Of a DNA stretch of 64,000 nucleotides, positions 10,071 through 21,438 are shown one piece after another; position 1 is the stretch's first letter, and each line of letters opens with the position of its first letter. The notes under the pieces are model-generated. The model saw nothing but the letters and a program-made list of their open reading frames with translations, made no database searches and was not told where the DNA came from. The DNA comes from Davidsoniella eucalypti. Taxonomy: Eukaryota > Ascomycota > Sordariomycetes > Microascales > Ceratocystidaceae. The position numbers and the translations under genes were made by a program. The stretch is from contig RMBW01000056.1 in NCBI GenBank assembly GCA_004009845.1, positions 1-64,000 of the forward strand, in the 5' to 3' direction.

Positions 10071-12710
10071 TTAGTCTTCGGTGATATCACCGTATTCCCA
10101 CATACCCCGACGGTCAGCCTTAGCCTGTGTCTCCGTTTCCCGAAGAGCCTTCAAGTAGGGCTCGTAGGCCCGGTTACGCTCCCAAGCCTTAAGCTTGCGT
10201 GCCACCATAGCAAGACCCTCATCAACCAGAGCGCGGTTGAATGACTCGAATGGACCAGCACCAGGCTCGTATAGAGATACGTAATTCAGGCCTTCCTTAG
10301 CATCAATGTAGTCAAACAAAGCCACTAGCTTCTTGCCGTCAGTCTCCTCTAACAAGGCGCTGATAGTGTCACTGAGGTACTGAGGCGCAGTTGGTAGCTG
10401 CACAAACGACAGCGAAGCATCGATAGCCTGTGGCCGCAACTTCTCCTTAGAGAACTGAGCATCAAGACGGCGCAGCTTCGACCAAGCAATCTTTTCAGAG
10501 TTACCGTAGTCGATGTAAACAACGTCAGCAACCTTGGCAGTACGGTCGTTGGAGCGCACACGGCCACGGTACCAACGCTGGTCGACGAACTTGGCGGCCA
10601 CGAAGTCACCAACCTTGACCTCAGTCATGGGGCTGATGTTAGCACGGTTGAAGGTCTGGAAAGAAGACATCATAGACTCCAATGCCGAAGTGCCAGTGCC
10701 GACTTGTTGCAGCTTGAGCTTGCCGTTCTCGTCAACGTGGGTAACAAACACCTCGCGGTAATCAGTCGACTTCTTGTCAGATACAGGCTCGACAGCAGAT
10801 CCAGAGTTGGCAACAGCAACATCGGCGTCCTCCTGCTCATCGTGAGAGGGGTCCCAGTCGAACCAAATGCCTTTGCGACCCTCCTTAGCCTTCTTCTCAG
10901 CAGCAAAGAGAATGGTTGCGCTGCCGCTCTTTTCCGCGCTGTAGGCGTGGACAGTGGCAAGGCCCTCCTCGACGAGAATTTTGGCGAAGCTCTCGCGGCC
11001 AACGTACATGTCACCGATGAATCCACCAATCTTGTCGATGTCGTGGATGTCGACTTCAACATCGCGTTGGTTGCAACGGTGGTTGGCCAAGTCTAGAGCC
11101 TCTTGGCCGAAAGGTTCGCCTCCCTCGCCGGTATTACGGGGAGCACGAGGAGCGCGGATACCACCCAGAACCATGGTGATCTTGGCGTTCTCGCGAGGAA
11201 TCAAGACAGTAAAACGAGAGCCAGCCTTGCAGAAATCAACAATGGCGGGAATCTTGCGTTGGCGCTGTAGAGTCGAGAGCTGAATCTTGGCCTTTTGCAC
11301 CGATTCTGACATATCAGTGAACTGTGCGCCTTTGGGGGGCTTACCACTCCAGATACCCTTATTCGCCTCCTTAGCTGTCTCTTGCGCAGCTAGTAGCTCA
11401 TCATAATTGGGGGCACGGTCAGTATCATCCGCACGATGTCTGATGACAGTAGCCCAACCATCCTCAACAAGGGCCAAGTTGATGTTCTTGGCCTTCTCAA
11501 TAACGGTGGCAACATCCCGCGATTCGAAACCGTCAGTGGCTGCTTTATATCCGTTGATGACTACGCGGACATGCTTGCCAATGAGCTTTTTGCGCAGGTA
11601 CTCCTTGGCCTGATCTCTAAAGGGAGCTTCTGAAGACTCAGTAGAGCGAGGGGCGCGGATGCTCGTTAGACTGATGCGCTTCTCGTCGTCGCCGGTCTTA
11701 GACCGAACGTATATGGTATCGGCGGACACAATCTTTGATACAATCATATCTGACGAGCTACCCTCGCTGCTTTTAGCAACGTGGTTCTTGTGCATATTTA
11801 GCTTGGCAGACTGGGCTTTCTTTTCCGCCGCACGCAGGGCAGCCATCTTTTCACCCAGAAGCGTGGAGTGGAAGTCGTTGCAGCGGGCAAGACCAGCCTC
11901 CAAAAGGAAAACAGAGATATCGCCGCGAGGGTGAATGAGGCTAGCAATTAGCTGACCCTGTGTGCTAACACCGGCAATGTAGACTTTGACAGCGCGCTGG
12001 TGCAGGCGTTCCTCGGCGAACTTCTTCGCCTCATTGCCGTACTCCTCTGCAGGCTGTGTGCTACCATCGCCCAGAGTGCGATCGGTGCTAGGCGTGCGGA
12101 TTCCAGCAATCAAGGTCATCACGTTGTAATGTTGAGACTCTGAGATGAGTAGTCGCAGCAGAACACGGTCGCCAGTGATTATACGCTCAACGATACCATC
12201 GATGGTCTGTCCCTTGTACTGAGTGATAAAATCGGAGCCGCCCAGATCATGCTGAGTATCGACATAGCCACCCTCGCTATCCCAGAGACCTAGACCATCA
12301 AGGCGGGCCTTGTTTTCGAGGTCCCGAAGGTTTTCGAGACGGCTAAGTACTGACTCGTCGTCCTCCTTCCGGCCAGCATCTTCGCGAACCTTGAGCCAGC
12401 CAGATTCGACAGCCTCCTCTGGCAGGATAGGGCCACTGGAGCCATCGTATTGCACGCTGCCGAAATCTCTTTTCAGAGCTGGCACGTTGTACAAGGGTGT
12501 GCAGAAGACCTTCTTGCCCAGAATTCTCTCGCGCAGGAACTCTCTTGAGGCAAAAGAGAAACGCTCGTCTCCCTCGCGGCGCATATGCGGAGCAGTGACG
12601 TAGGCAAGCGAGAAGGTGCGCTCTTGGTTGGGAGCGCTAGGGTTTCCGATGACAAGGGTGTCACCGGAGACAACGCTCTTGACAATGCCGAAGAAGGGTT
12701 TGGTGGCCAT
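10071..12710 (-). CDS. SND1: Tudor staphylococcal nuclease (Tudor-SN, p100)
   Basis: A single coding exon of 879 aa in the architecture SN-SN-SN-SN-Tudor-(partial SN). The four nuclease-like repeats each begin with a pattern like GIVKSVVSGDTLVI or IVSKIVSADTIYVRS and contain a (G)IRxPR/(G)IRTPS loop. The Tudor domain (KVGDFVAAKFVDQRWYRGRV, then VVYIDYGNSEKI) lies around residues 690-760 and is followed by a truncated fifth SN. The family binds RNA and symmetric dimethylarginine and acts in RNA stability, splicing and stress granules. The start is placed at 12710 (MATKPFFGIV) because the 42 upstream in-frame codons cross a TTCTTAACAG splice acceptor, so that part is leader intron. The absence of introns across 2.6 kb of coding sequence is consistent with a real long exon. 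Confidence 0.93.
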   Translation of the reverse strand: MATKPFFGIVKSVVSGDTLVIGNPSAPNQERTFSLAYVTAPHMRREGDERFSFASREFLRERILGKKVFCTPLYNVPALKRDFGSVQYDGSSGPILPEEAVESGWLKVREDAGRKEDDESVLSRLENLRDLENKARLDGLGLWDSEGGYVDTQHDLGGSDFITQYKGQTIDGIVERIITGDRVLLRLLISESQHYNVMTLIAGIRTPSTDRTLGDGSTQPAEEYGNEAKKFAEERLHQRAVKVYIAGVSTQGQLIASLIHPRGDISVFLLEAGLARCNDFHSTLLGEKMAALRAAEKKAQSAKLNMHKNHVAKSSEGSSSDMIVSKIVSADTIYVRSKTGDDEKRISLTSIRAPRSTESSEAPFRDQAKEYLRKKLIGKHVRVVINGYKAATDGFESRDVATVIEKAKNINLALVEDGWATVIRHRADDTDRAPNYDELLAAQETAKEANKGIWSGKPPKGAQFTDMSESVQKAKIQLSTLQRQRKIPAIVDFCKAGSRFTVLIPRENAKITMVLGGIRAPRAPRNTGEGGEPFGQEALDLANHRCNQRDVEVDIHDIDKIGGFIGDMYVGRESFAKILVEEGLATVHAYSAEKSGSATILFAAEKKAKEGRKGIWFDWDPSHDEQEDADVAVANSGSAVEPVSDKKSTDYREVFVTHVDENGKLKLQQVGTGTSALESMMSSFQTFNRANISPMTEVKVGDFVAAKFVDQRWYRGRVRSNDRTAKVADVVYIDYGNSEKIAWSKLRRLDAQFSKEKLRPQAIDASLSFVQLPTAPQYLSDTISALLEETDGKKLVALFDYIDAKEGLNYVSLYEPGAGPFESFNRALVDEGLAMVARKLKAWERNRAYEPYLKALRETETQAKADRRGMWEYGDITED

Positions 12711-14046
12711 TGCAAAAGCTTGACTATAGGGGGGTGAAGTTCGAGGTACGGTTCTGTTAAGAAAAAGACACAGGTTAGCAATTATTGGTACAAACAAGCT
12801 ATATATAGCCTTAAGCAAGCGACTGATAGTTGCCAAGCGTTGTCCGTTATGATGATACCCCTAGCAGCTCTGCCCGCAGCCGGGAGTAGTTTCCGGGGCT
12901 TTAAGACAAAGAGGCTGCCATTGGATTCCGAAGCATTGTGTGTATTTGATATAGATGCATTGCCGTAGTACAGGCGATGGTATAGAGGAGAGAAGGTACA
13001 GGACCAATAGAGGCAGGAGAAGATCACTTACAAAGAAGAAGGGATGGTAGGTGTGGTTCAAGGTGTTATTTTGGCTGAACCTATGGAGCACACAGGACGA
13101 GTATTTGCTTTGATAGTGGAGGACAAGAGAAAGGAAAAGAAAAAAAGAAAAAGAAACTAGATGCGTCCAGTACTCTTTATGTGAGATGATGAATAAGTGT
13201 TCGGATTTTTTGTTCTCAGAGGGCTAATTGATGTCGAGAAGCTCTTAAGTCGTTGGTTTAGAAAGAGATTCAAATCGTGGGAAAACACGTCGTGACAAGT
13301 AAGTGCAGTTACTAAATCCAGCCAGCCCGGAAACAGGAAACAGGCAGTTGGTCAAGGCGCTGAAGGGGGGCAGAAAACTGGGCTCTTTGGCCTCATTAAA
13401 CGAAAAGGACAGCGAGTGGATTTCTGGCACCAGCTAATCCAGGCCAGCTAATGGCAAATACTCAGTAGTGACAGCAATAACAACAAATCAACAAGAAAAA
13501 TAAGCTCTGTATTTTATTGTATACACAGTATGTTGCTTGGAACCCACAATGCGCACTTACCGCCTAGCTTTCCCCAGAATGTATCCACAAACCACGCCAT
13601 CGACATCAAGCATCAAGGGGGCAGTAGCTTCTGCGGCAAATACAGCTATGTAGTTGTACATATAGAGTCGTGGTGATTATTAGCTTTTGTTAGCGACAGG
13701 CTCAGGCTTTGCGGCTGGCCTAGGTAAGGTGACTAGCACTATGAGCTAAACTACCCAGATCAACTCGGCAGTTATAACAACTTGCATATGGAGAAATTAT
13801 GGGATAATTCCCAACAACTATCCATTATACATATGCTATATACTGTATACCCATATAGGATTGCATACATGAGATTTGGCCTGCTTCACTTGTCATCGTG
13901 TCATACAAGCGAGATTCACTGTGATTTTTAACTGGTTATTCATTAATGCTTGCTAAAAACTAACATCGACCAAAGCACAGTCGTCTTGACTGTGCTGTAC
14001 CATAGTAGCGAGGTCAGCTCACAAACAGAAGGTATTCATGATACAT
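12711..14046. other. Spacer: Tudor-SN leader and promoter, SOD1 3' region
   Basis: Contains the Tudor-SN leader intron described separately, an A/G-rich tract at 13120-13160 (pyrimidine-rich on the minus strand, as expected for a promoter) and AT-rich sequence down to the SOD1 stop at 14047. The open frame at 13245-13430 has no signature. Confidence 0.5.
12754..13031 (-). other. Probable 5'-UTR intron of Tudor-SN
   Basis: On the minus strand a GTAAGTGATC donor begins at 13031 and a TTTTTCTTAACAG acceptor ends at 12754, giving a 278-nt intron 43 nt upstream of the Tudor-SN ATG. The acceptor lies inside the open frame that would otherwise extend the protein N-terminally. Donor choice is inferred from consensus only. 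Confidence 0.5.
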
Positions 14047-15155
14047 TTAGTTGGAGATACCAATGACACCTATTTCACACCAAGTTAGTAAAGCTATTCC
14101 TGGACATATATTCAACGCTCTTTGTTGAAACTTACCGCAAGCAGGGCGGGGACCAGCGTTGCCGGTCTTCAAGGACTCTTCGTTCTCGCCCTTGCCGAGA
14201 TCGTCAGTGCCGCCGTGGACAACGATGGTGCGCTATATTCACGTTAGCTTGTGTATATCGATGGGGTATATCGTCGGATAGTCGAGAGAGGTTTCCTTAC
14301 ACCTAGAACGCTGTGGGGGCCAATCAGCTTGACGTGAGAATCGGCAATGGTGCCCTTGGCAACACCGTTGGCATCGGTCTCGATGTTACCCAGGTCACCA
14401 ACGTGGCGAGAATCATCGGTGGGAGCACCGTGGGTCTTGCCGTGGGGGTTGACTAAGAGAGTAGAGTGTTAGTCTTCCGGTACAAAGCTCGGTTTAGTGT
14501 CAGTTATACTCGGTATGACGTACAGTGAGGGCCGGCAGAGGTGCAACCGTTGGTGTTGTCACCGAAGGTGTGGATGTGCATGCCACGCTTGGCGTTGGCG
14601 TCCTGGCCAGAGATCTCGTAGGTGATGGTGGTGGGCTCGTTCTCTGAGACCTGCTCGAAGACGATAGTACCGGTGACGGTGGAGTCACCGCGGACGACGC
14701 AGACTATATGGTTCCAGAGGATGTGTTAGCTTCAATGTAGCAGTGGCAAAAACATCGGGGTAGCCATTGTTCGACAGCCGTAGAAACGCAACCGCTTTCG
14801 AAATAGCCGCCGAGACACCAGTATCCAAACGGCGTTTCTCGTTTGGTGTGCAGCCACAACTAGTTCAGCGCGACTACATGTATATCCAGTCTATGGGGGC
14901 TATAACGCTTCTTTCAAGTAGCACTGAACAAAAGCATGAAAAGCATGGTCGCTCGGGAAGGAAGAAGCTTAACAGAGAGGCGGATCTAGAAGCGTTGCAG
15001 AACAAGAAAAACTTGCTCGTCCATTGCTGGAAACTTGCTCATTGTTGTTCTTGGGTGGTCGGAAGCCGGATCTTCCTTCTTAATCGATCGGTTGGAAAAC
15101 ACAAGGTGGGGTTGGAACGATAGATATTTAGAGACTACATACCAGCCTTGACCAT
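14047..15155 (-). CDS. SOD1: Cu/Zn superoxide dismutase
   Basis: Five minus-strand exons (15155-15143, 14703-14524, 14452-14301, 14232-14136, 14069-14047) total 465 nt and encode 154 aa, the canonical SOD1 length. The enzyme dismutates superoxide to oxygen and hydrogen peroxide in the cytosol and mitochondrial intermembrane space. The copper and zinc ligands are visible: MHIHTFGDN, GPHFNPHGKTHG, RHVGDLGN and RTIVVHGGTDDLGKG. The disulfide cysteines are in GCTSAG and ACGVIG, and the active-site arginine is in GPRPACG. Introns are 439, 71, 68 and 66 nt. The first interrupts codon 5 (after MVKA) and is long. The start at 15155 gives the family N-terminus MVKAV. All residues expected for an active enzyme are present. 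Confidence 0.96.
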
Positions 15156-18100
15156 TTTGAAAGATTCTTTTGGATGGTTAGAGATGAGGTTATGAAAAAA
15201 ATGAAGAAAAATGCGGTTGTTTTGGATAGAGTTGTTTTGTTTTTCTAAGAAACGGAGCTTCAAGAGAAAAGGAAAACGGGTCCCGAGGTTGGAGGGGCTT
15301 TGAATTATATAAGAAAATGGAGCTTTAGAACCGTATGGAAAGAGCGAAAACGCAGGAAAGTAGGAACAACAAGACCAAACGCCCTAGTTTCACAACTACC
15401 TTCTCTTCGTCCTGCAGAGAAAGCGGAGAGCAACGGCTTTGCCAGCTACTGACTTCCTACCATTTTACCATGGTTTGCTACTATTACAATTACTGCTACT
15501 GTCACACTGCCACAACAACTATTTGCAGGGCAGGAACGCAGGCACAGACGCAGTTGCACCTTCTTGTCGCAAGCTTCCTTCTTTCAAAAAGGGCTTTGGG
15601 CTTTGGAGGTAGAAGAGGCTCCTGCCGTTGCCGCTGCCGTTGCCACTAATTTCTGCGGCCGCAGTAACCTAACCGGACTAGCCCAATACTGTCGATGTAC
15701 CTAATAAGTATATTAGTACACACAGATATATGTACAACCGAATAGTTTGTAATTATGTTGCAATATGATCGAACCGTTGTGTTTTGTAACGTAGGTTTTC
15801 TACTGGCTTCCAGAGCTCTTAAACGGCTATACGGAGCTTGATTTATTTCTATGATGATGCTTGTAAGTTAATGCCAAACGCCGCACCATACCATATACAG
15901 ATACACATACATACATATATACAAGTAGATTCTACATACGGCTACACAGGCGGGTCTGGATCCGATTAGAAGCCGGAATAGTCAGGCCGACCTGCATACC
16001 GTTTACATCGCGCCGCTACTATATATCATATATGATGACACCAGTACATGGATATTTATAACCAGTCCTTTGTTATATGAGTATACAATCTACTTTCCTT
16101 GTTGCCTATACTTCATCGTCATCATTGTTATGGTCACTCCCTACCCCGCTATCAACCATTTTGTAGAACACATTGTTTCACTTTGATCGTGGCTCTATGT
16201 TCGTTTACGTGGTATTTCATCCCCTCTAACATTCTTCAGCTCAATAGCATGAATAAACGAGTACAGTCTTTCCATTCAGCCACCTGATCTTAGATTGTTT
16301 GCTATTTTCTTCGGGTGCTCTTATCCTAAAATCTTCATTGTACAATTCTATCCGTGCTCGGATTTGACCTACAGATATATAGCTATTGACTGCTGACAAA
16401 CCAATAAAAGTATCCATAGTCATCAAATAATTGCGGTGTTCGCGGGTTCGCGTTTGGGGCCCAAGGTCCAAGGTTTTGATTTCTCCATGGTTATCCCATT
16501 CGCAAGCCCCACCAAATAAATGGCGTAAGGCCGACCCCGCTATAGACCATTTTGTTATAGCTCGCCGCAATCGCAACTTTACTATGGCTTCTGGGGCCTG
16601 TGCTTTCTTGACGCAACTACATCTAAGTGTACTAAAAGTATATGTTTTGGTTCGTTGAATACTTGTTCCTTGGCTACTTTTTGGCTTTGTATGTAGTCAT
16701 ACATATGTATGTTGTACATAAGAAATCGTGAATGGTCTTATATCGTCATGCAGTCAATGATGATCGATGAAGAATCTATTGCGATGTACAGTGGGATAGC
16801 AAAAGTTTACGTACGCCCCCCCCCCACCTCAGCTACACTCTTTACCTATTTATATTAACTCCAAAAAAACTATTATATTTATTTATATGAAGCCTGTTCT
16901 ATACTTGATAGAATCAACCTCAAATTTCTTCAATAATTGAATTCTCTTAGACATAGTATCGACACATGTACTTCTGGAAGTCCGCCGGCGTCAACTCCCA
17001 CCAAACGCCTTGGACATCAACAATCAATCGGGCTCTTGTATTGAGAACTCTCATTTTTAGATAGAATGTGAGAAATTGACTAGCTATATCTTCTCGAAAT
17101 GTACACTACTTGTAAGTCATGCATACATATATACAAGTAGATTTCGGAAAGGCCTTTCTTGTTCCCCATAAAGCAAGCTCACTCCAACCGAGATCTCCGC
17201 TCTTGAAAGTCCTCGCCAAGTTCCTAAGAAAACCATATATGTATCTCCCACATTGATCTAGCACTCATTCGACCAGCAAACAAGGCACCAATTCATGTTT
17301 TGCTACAGGCCTTCGTTTAATGTTCCGGACTGATATTCTGAGCTTTCTTCATACTGTCATCGATTTATATTAGCCTTATGGAGGACCTTCCTTACTGTAT
17401 CTTTGGAGACAAGCTTTGTGGGTGTTTTCGGGAATCGAAGAAAGCCTCAAAGTAAATTAGAGAGAGAGAGCAAGAGATAATCTGGAAATCGTGTTTGCAG
17501 AACGCGCGTTTTTGGTAGGAGCATGTAGACTTTTGCTTTCTCACTACTAAGAGGACTGGCTAGGGTTATATATATACTTATAACCCTACTGACATGCTTA
17601 CTAGTTAGCACCGAACATCTTCTATTGGAACTTGAGCTTCTATCACAACCCATATATGTTGTTTTAGTAACCACATCACATATATATCCAACAATAGGCG
17701 CCCATGCGAGCTGGCGACTAACCAAGACGCGCCATAGTCGCCTAGCGTGGTACCTTTATCAATGTTCGTGAGCCATTACCTATCTATACATGTTAGCTTT
17801 ATTTGCTCTTAGCCACGCTTGTGAAAGGTCAATCTCGGAAGGTACCCAACTATTGAAATCAAGTTCCTCGAGCTTTAAACCGTGACATCAGGTACTGATA
17901 GATACTAGCGAAGTTTCCTCTTCCTATCACAGACGAATAGCTAGTGTGCCCCTGCGTCAGAGACAGGTAGATAAGATGGCAACGTAAAGCCCTGCAAGTA
18001 AAAGCTCTGTAATCTTGATGAAGCTACTACTATTACTTTTGCTACTAAGAGAAATAACAACTGCTATCACTACGCAAGAAGTCGCCCTATGGAAATATGG

Positions 18101-21100
18101 TCTGTCTATCCCCAAAGTATACAACTATGTAAATATGTATGTCCAAGGGTAGATCGACCTTGGAAAGTCGGCTCCTCGATCCTCCTTGTTTTTTTTCTTC
18201 TCTATTTTCTATTCTATATGTATGGACCTGGGTCGGATCGGATTTGTCCTTGTCGTTGAGCATGGACATGCTTACTGGGAAGCTTCTAGGGAAGAGAGAG
18301 CAAGAGAAAGAGAGGGGGGTTATCTACTGTCATATATCGGTACTGGTAAGTAGAGAACGGTGAGTGAACTAAAGGACGCGACACCTTTTTTGACTTTTTT
18401 GATGGTGAAAGGAGAAGCTCCTGAACTGGAAATATATTTAGTTTTCTTTTGCTTCTTCGTAATACTAAGCTTTGTGGTAAAAGACTAAGTTAGGCCATCA
18501 GCAGACTTTATTTTATTTTAATTCTAATTCATTAATCTTCTGTAGCTATAGAGCTGTGAAGATGTACCAGCTGACTTATTATGGAGTAGATATACTGATG
18601 AATACACTGTGATAATTGGAACCTTGATATATATTTCATGTCATTGGCAGGATTATAGGCATAGTTTGGCTTAGATAGCCTGTGGTTCTACCGTGCATCT
18701 CTATATCTAGATATATCGCCTTGGTAAAACTCGCCCGTTGTATCGTCTTCAAGTTGGTGAAAATGATGCCTTTTGTCTTATCCAGATCCATGTTTTCTAT
18801 AAGCTAGCTGGGCTAAAGAACGTGATCTAGGTCAAAAGACATGGCCCTAGTTGTAGGCTTAAGCCTATCGGCAGCGAAATCATGGCAAGAGCATGCCGCC
18901 AAGAGCTATTTTGTTGGCGCCGGGACCCGAAGGCTTGTGGTTAGACACATGCTTTTTTTTTTGCCGGGTTAGCCAGACAAGCTGGGTTGAGCTTGAGTGC
19001 GGTGAAGTAACTAATGCCTACGATTGATATACGACGGCGATGGCTCCATATAGATTGCCTAAGCCCGCTGAAAGTCGAGGCATGTATTTGTATACCGGCA
19101 ATGACGATCAGGAGCACTGATAGTAAACTATGTGTATGTATTAGGTCCTATAGCGGCTACTCTTTGTTGTAAAAAACGACCAAAGAAGGGACAAGAGTAC
19201 GTTGCACCCCAAAATGCCATGAGTCGATATACCAGGGGTATAGAGGGTCTTCGGCCTTTGACTGGCAGTATGTAGCCAAGAAAAGATGTGTAGCAAGCAA
19301 CTAGAGCGTAGGTTGCATTTGCCGTGTCTTGCGGTTCCCTAGTGCTGATGCTATAGTGTCATTTTTCCTCTATAGCTACAGTTATATGTACAGAAGAACT
19401 TGCCAAGAAGTTTAGTCCGTCGCAGACCACACTAATAAAATGGCGTCCCTTGTTTTCAAACAGAAGGGCTCGTAACTCAGAAGAGCCAAAAGTTCAATGC
19501 GTGATCGTCACTTCTCCGACAAGACCGTCGTTTGGTAGTGTTATAGGGCAGTAGAACACGGGTATGAAATGTGTATGTACGTAAAGACATATGTACATAT
19601 GTATGTCGCGTGAGACGAAGCCAGCTGGACAAATGTTTTGCTCCGCCTGATAATAGAAGAGTAAGAGTACATATGTACATATGTAAGAGTAGTGATGACA
19701 TGCGTGAGGCAGTCTAAACGAAGCCTGGAGCCGGTCACACCATATGCCCACAAATAGGGTAGTTGCAAATGTTAGGCAGATGACGGATTCCTGCACTGGG
19801 CCAAGGCGGGCGAACTGAACACAAAGCAGATACAAGTAGAAAAAAACAGAATAGAACCTCGATTAATGGTCTTTTTTGCGTCATGATTTTTCGGTTGTGC
19901 GCTGGTGATTTTGTGGCTTTCAAAGTCAAACGTCCTTTTTTGATGTTGTTAGGTATGGTGCCCGATGGAGCAACTTCTAGCAAAGGAAAGCAAAGCAAGT
20001 AAAACACAAGGACAAGGCACATCATTTTTGGCAGTTTCCTGCTACGGCAGCAGAAACAAAAGCGAAAGTCTGGCTCTGGCTCGCGTCTTTCTCTTCTCCC
20101 ACTCGCGTAGATTCTTCGTTTCTTCATTGGACACTTTGTCGGTGCCAAGAGCAATATCCTGAATTGTACTCTGTGGTGGTTCTTTCTTTCCCCATTCTCT
20201 ATTGTTCTTACTATCGCTATCAGGTGTGCCTTCCTTGCTTGACTCTATTATCGGCTTGCCCTGTGAAAATCCAACTGTACCCTGAAATTCAGCTGCCTGC
20301 AAATAGTCTTCTGTGCTCAGCGCCCTGTGTTCAGTGCTCGGGAGCCCTAATAGAGGCGGATTTTCCTTTGGAAGCTCTCGTTAGCTAAAACCTTCCCAAC
20401 GCCTAGCTCTTTATATCCCACCTGCGACACTTTGTTCTATTTCCATCCCTCCAACACCCACTATATTTGTATTGTGTTACTGTTGCTATGAACACTATTG
20501 AGACGACCCAGGCTTGCGATATTCTTCTTTCCATACATTGAAACACCTGTGTCTAGACATCTCGACCAGCCGGCGACTTTGCTTTTTTTCCCTCTTCTTT
20601 TTCATTTCGTCTCGGCGCAACACAGTATTTATAGCGACGATAGTCTGTGCCGCCACTATTCGAATCTATCCATTGCCTTGCCATCAGCGTCTGCCACCAA
20701 TCGTAACATATCCGAGATAATATCTTCCGCGGTATCTTGATAGAGCGGGGATTCATTCATACATTCGAGGTTTCTTTGCTCATTGCCCACTTTGCATATC
20801 TCCTTGGCATCTTTTCTTTTCTACTGTTCTTTTCTCCTCTTCTTTCCTGTCCGTCCCATAGCCAGCAAGAGAAATAAGTCTTCTCCCTTGCTCTCTCCAT
20901 ATCATATCGACCGTCATATGTCTCCATAAAGCCCGGCAATCCGTTCTGCCTTGCTTTGGATTCCGCAGCAACCATTAAATGTAAGTGGTTTTTCTACTCG
21001 ATTAATATTAATTATCGAACTTCTCCTTCTTTGCCCTCGATGTCCCGGCCTGTGGTCAATGCCGTCCAATATTACTTTTCCCCCAATAATCTTCCTCTAT

Positions 21101-21370
21101 TGTATTGCTTGCTTGATAGATCACGCCGTTGGCCTTTTCTAACCTCCCCGCTTAGCAATCTGCGCGAGACAGTGCTACTCGACCTATATAAACAGTCATC
21201 CCTTTATCTTATTCCTCTTTTCTTTTATATGCTTCCGATCTATCGTCTTGACCAGTCCACATTTCCATCGGCTACAAGAACCACTTCGATTCCATCACAT
21301 TACACCGGACAATCGGCGTCCTTGAGCCAGCTAGTTTGGAAGCCGAAGCCCACTATAGGGCCTAAAGATC
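15156..21370. other. 6.2-kb spacer between SOD1 and ROM2
   Basis: AT-rich non-coding DNA between divergently transcribed genes. A 22-nt sequence is duplicated at 15910-15931 and 17122-17143, and a 17-nt palindromic ACATATGTA-type unit is repeated at 19587-19603 and 19669-19685. A C10 run lies at 16816-16825. The open frames at 16241-16658, 17447-17725 and 19477-20302 show no domain, and opposite-strand frames overlap them. The last kilobase (20400-21370) is pyrimidine-rich leader and promoter for ROM2. Confidence 0.5.
20981..21155 (+). other. Probable 5'-UTR intron of ROM2, donor overlapping a start-stop uORF
   Basis: The GTAAGT donor at 20981 and TTAG acceptor at 21155, with a CTAAC branch motif near 21139, define a 175-nt leader intron. 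The donor overlaps ATGTAA (20979-20984), a start codon directly followed by a stop, which splicing would remove. A TATATAA box at 21185-21191 suggests a second promoter inside the leader. Confidence 0.45.
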
Positions 21371-21438
21371 ATGTCCTTCCGCTCAGACGGCCAGCGCCGC
21401 TACGGCCACATACCGCCCGTGCAATATCCCATCAATAA
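21229..21438 (+). promoter_or_regulatory. Upstream ORF overlapping the ROM2 start codon
   Basis: An ATG at 21229 opens 69 codons in a different frame from ROM2 and terminates at 21438, 68 bases inside the ROM2 coding region. If included in the mRNA it would block ordinary scanning to the 21371 ATG. The peptide resembles no known protein. Whether it is transcribed depends on the true start site relative to the TATATAA at 21185. Confidence 0.4.

Noticed and set aside
12711..12836. N-terminal 42-residue extension of Tudor-SN
   Set aside because: It crosses a TTCTTAACAG splice acceptor and the family N-terminus begins at MATKPFFG; the extension is leader intron and UTR.
14767..15123. 118-codon plus-strand frame
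   Set aside because: It lies inside SOD1 intron 1, begins with TTG and has no domain.
16241..16658. Overlapping opposite-strand frames
   Set aside because: Neither shows a conserved motif; each is a shadow-type frame in spacer DNA.
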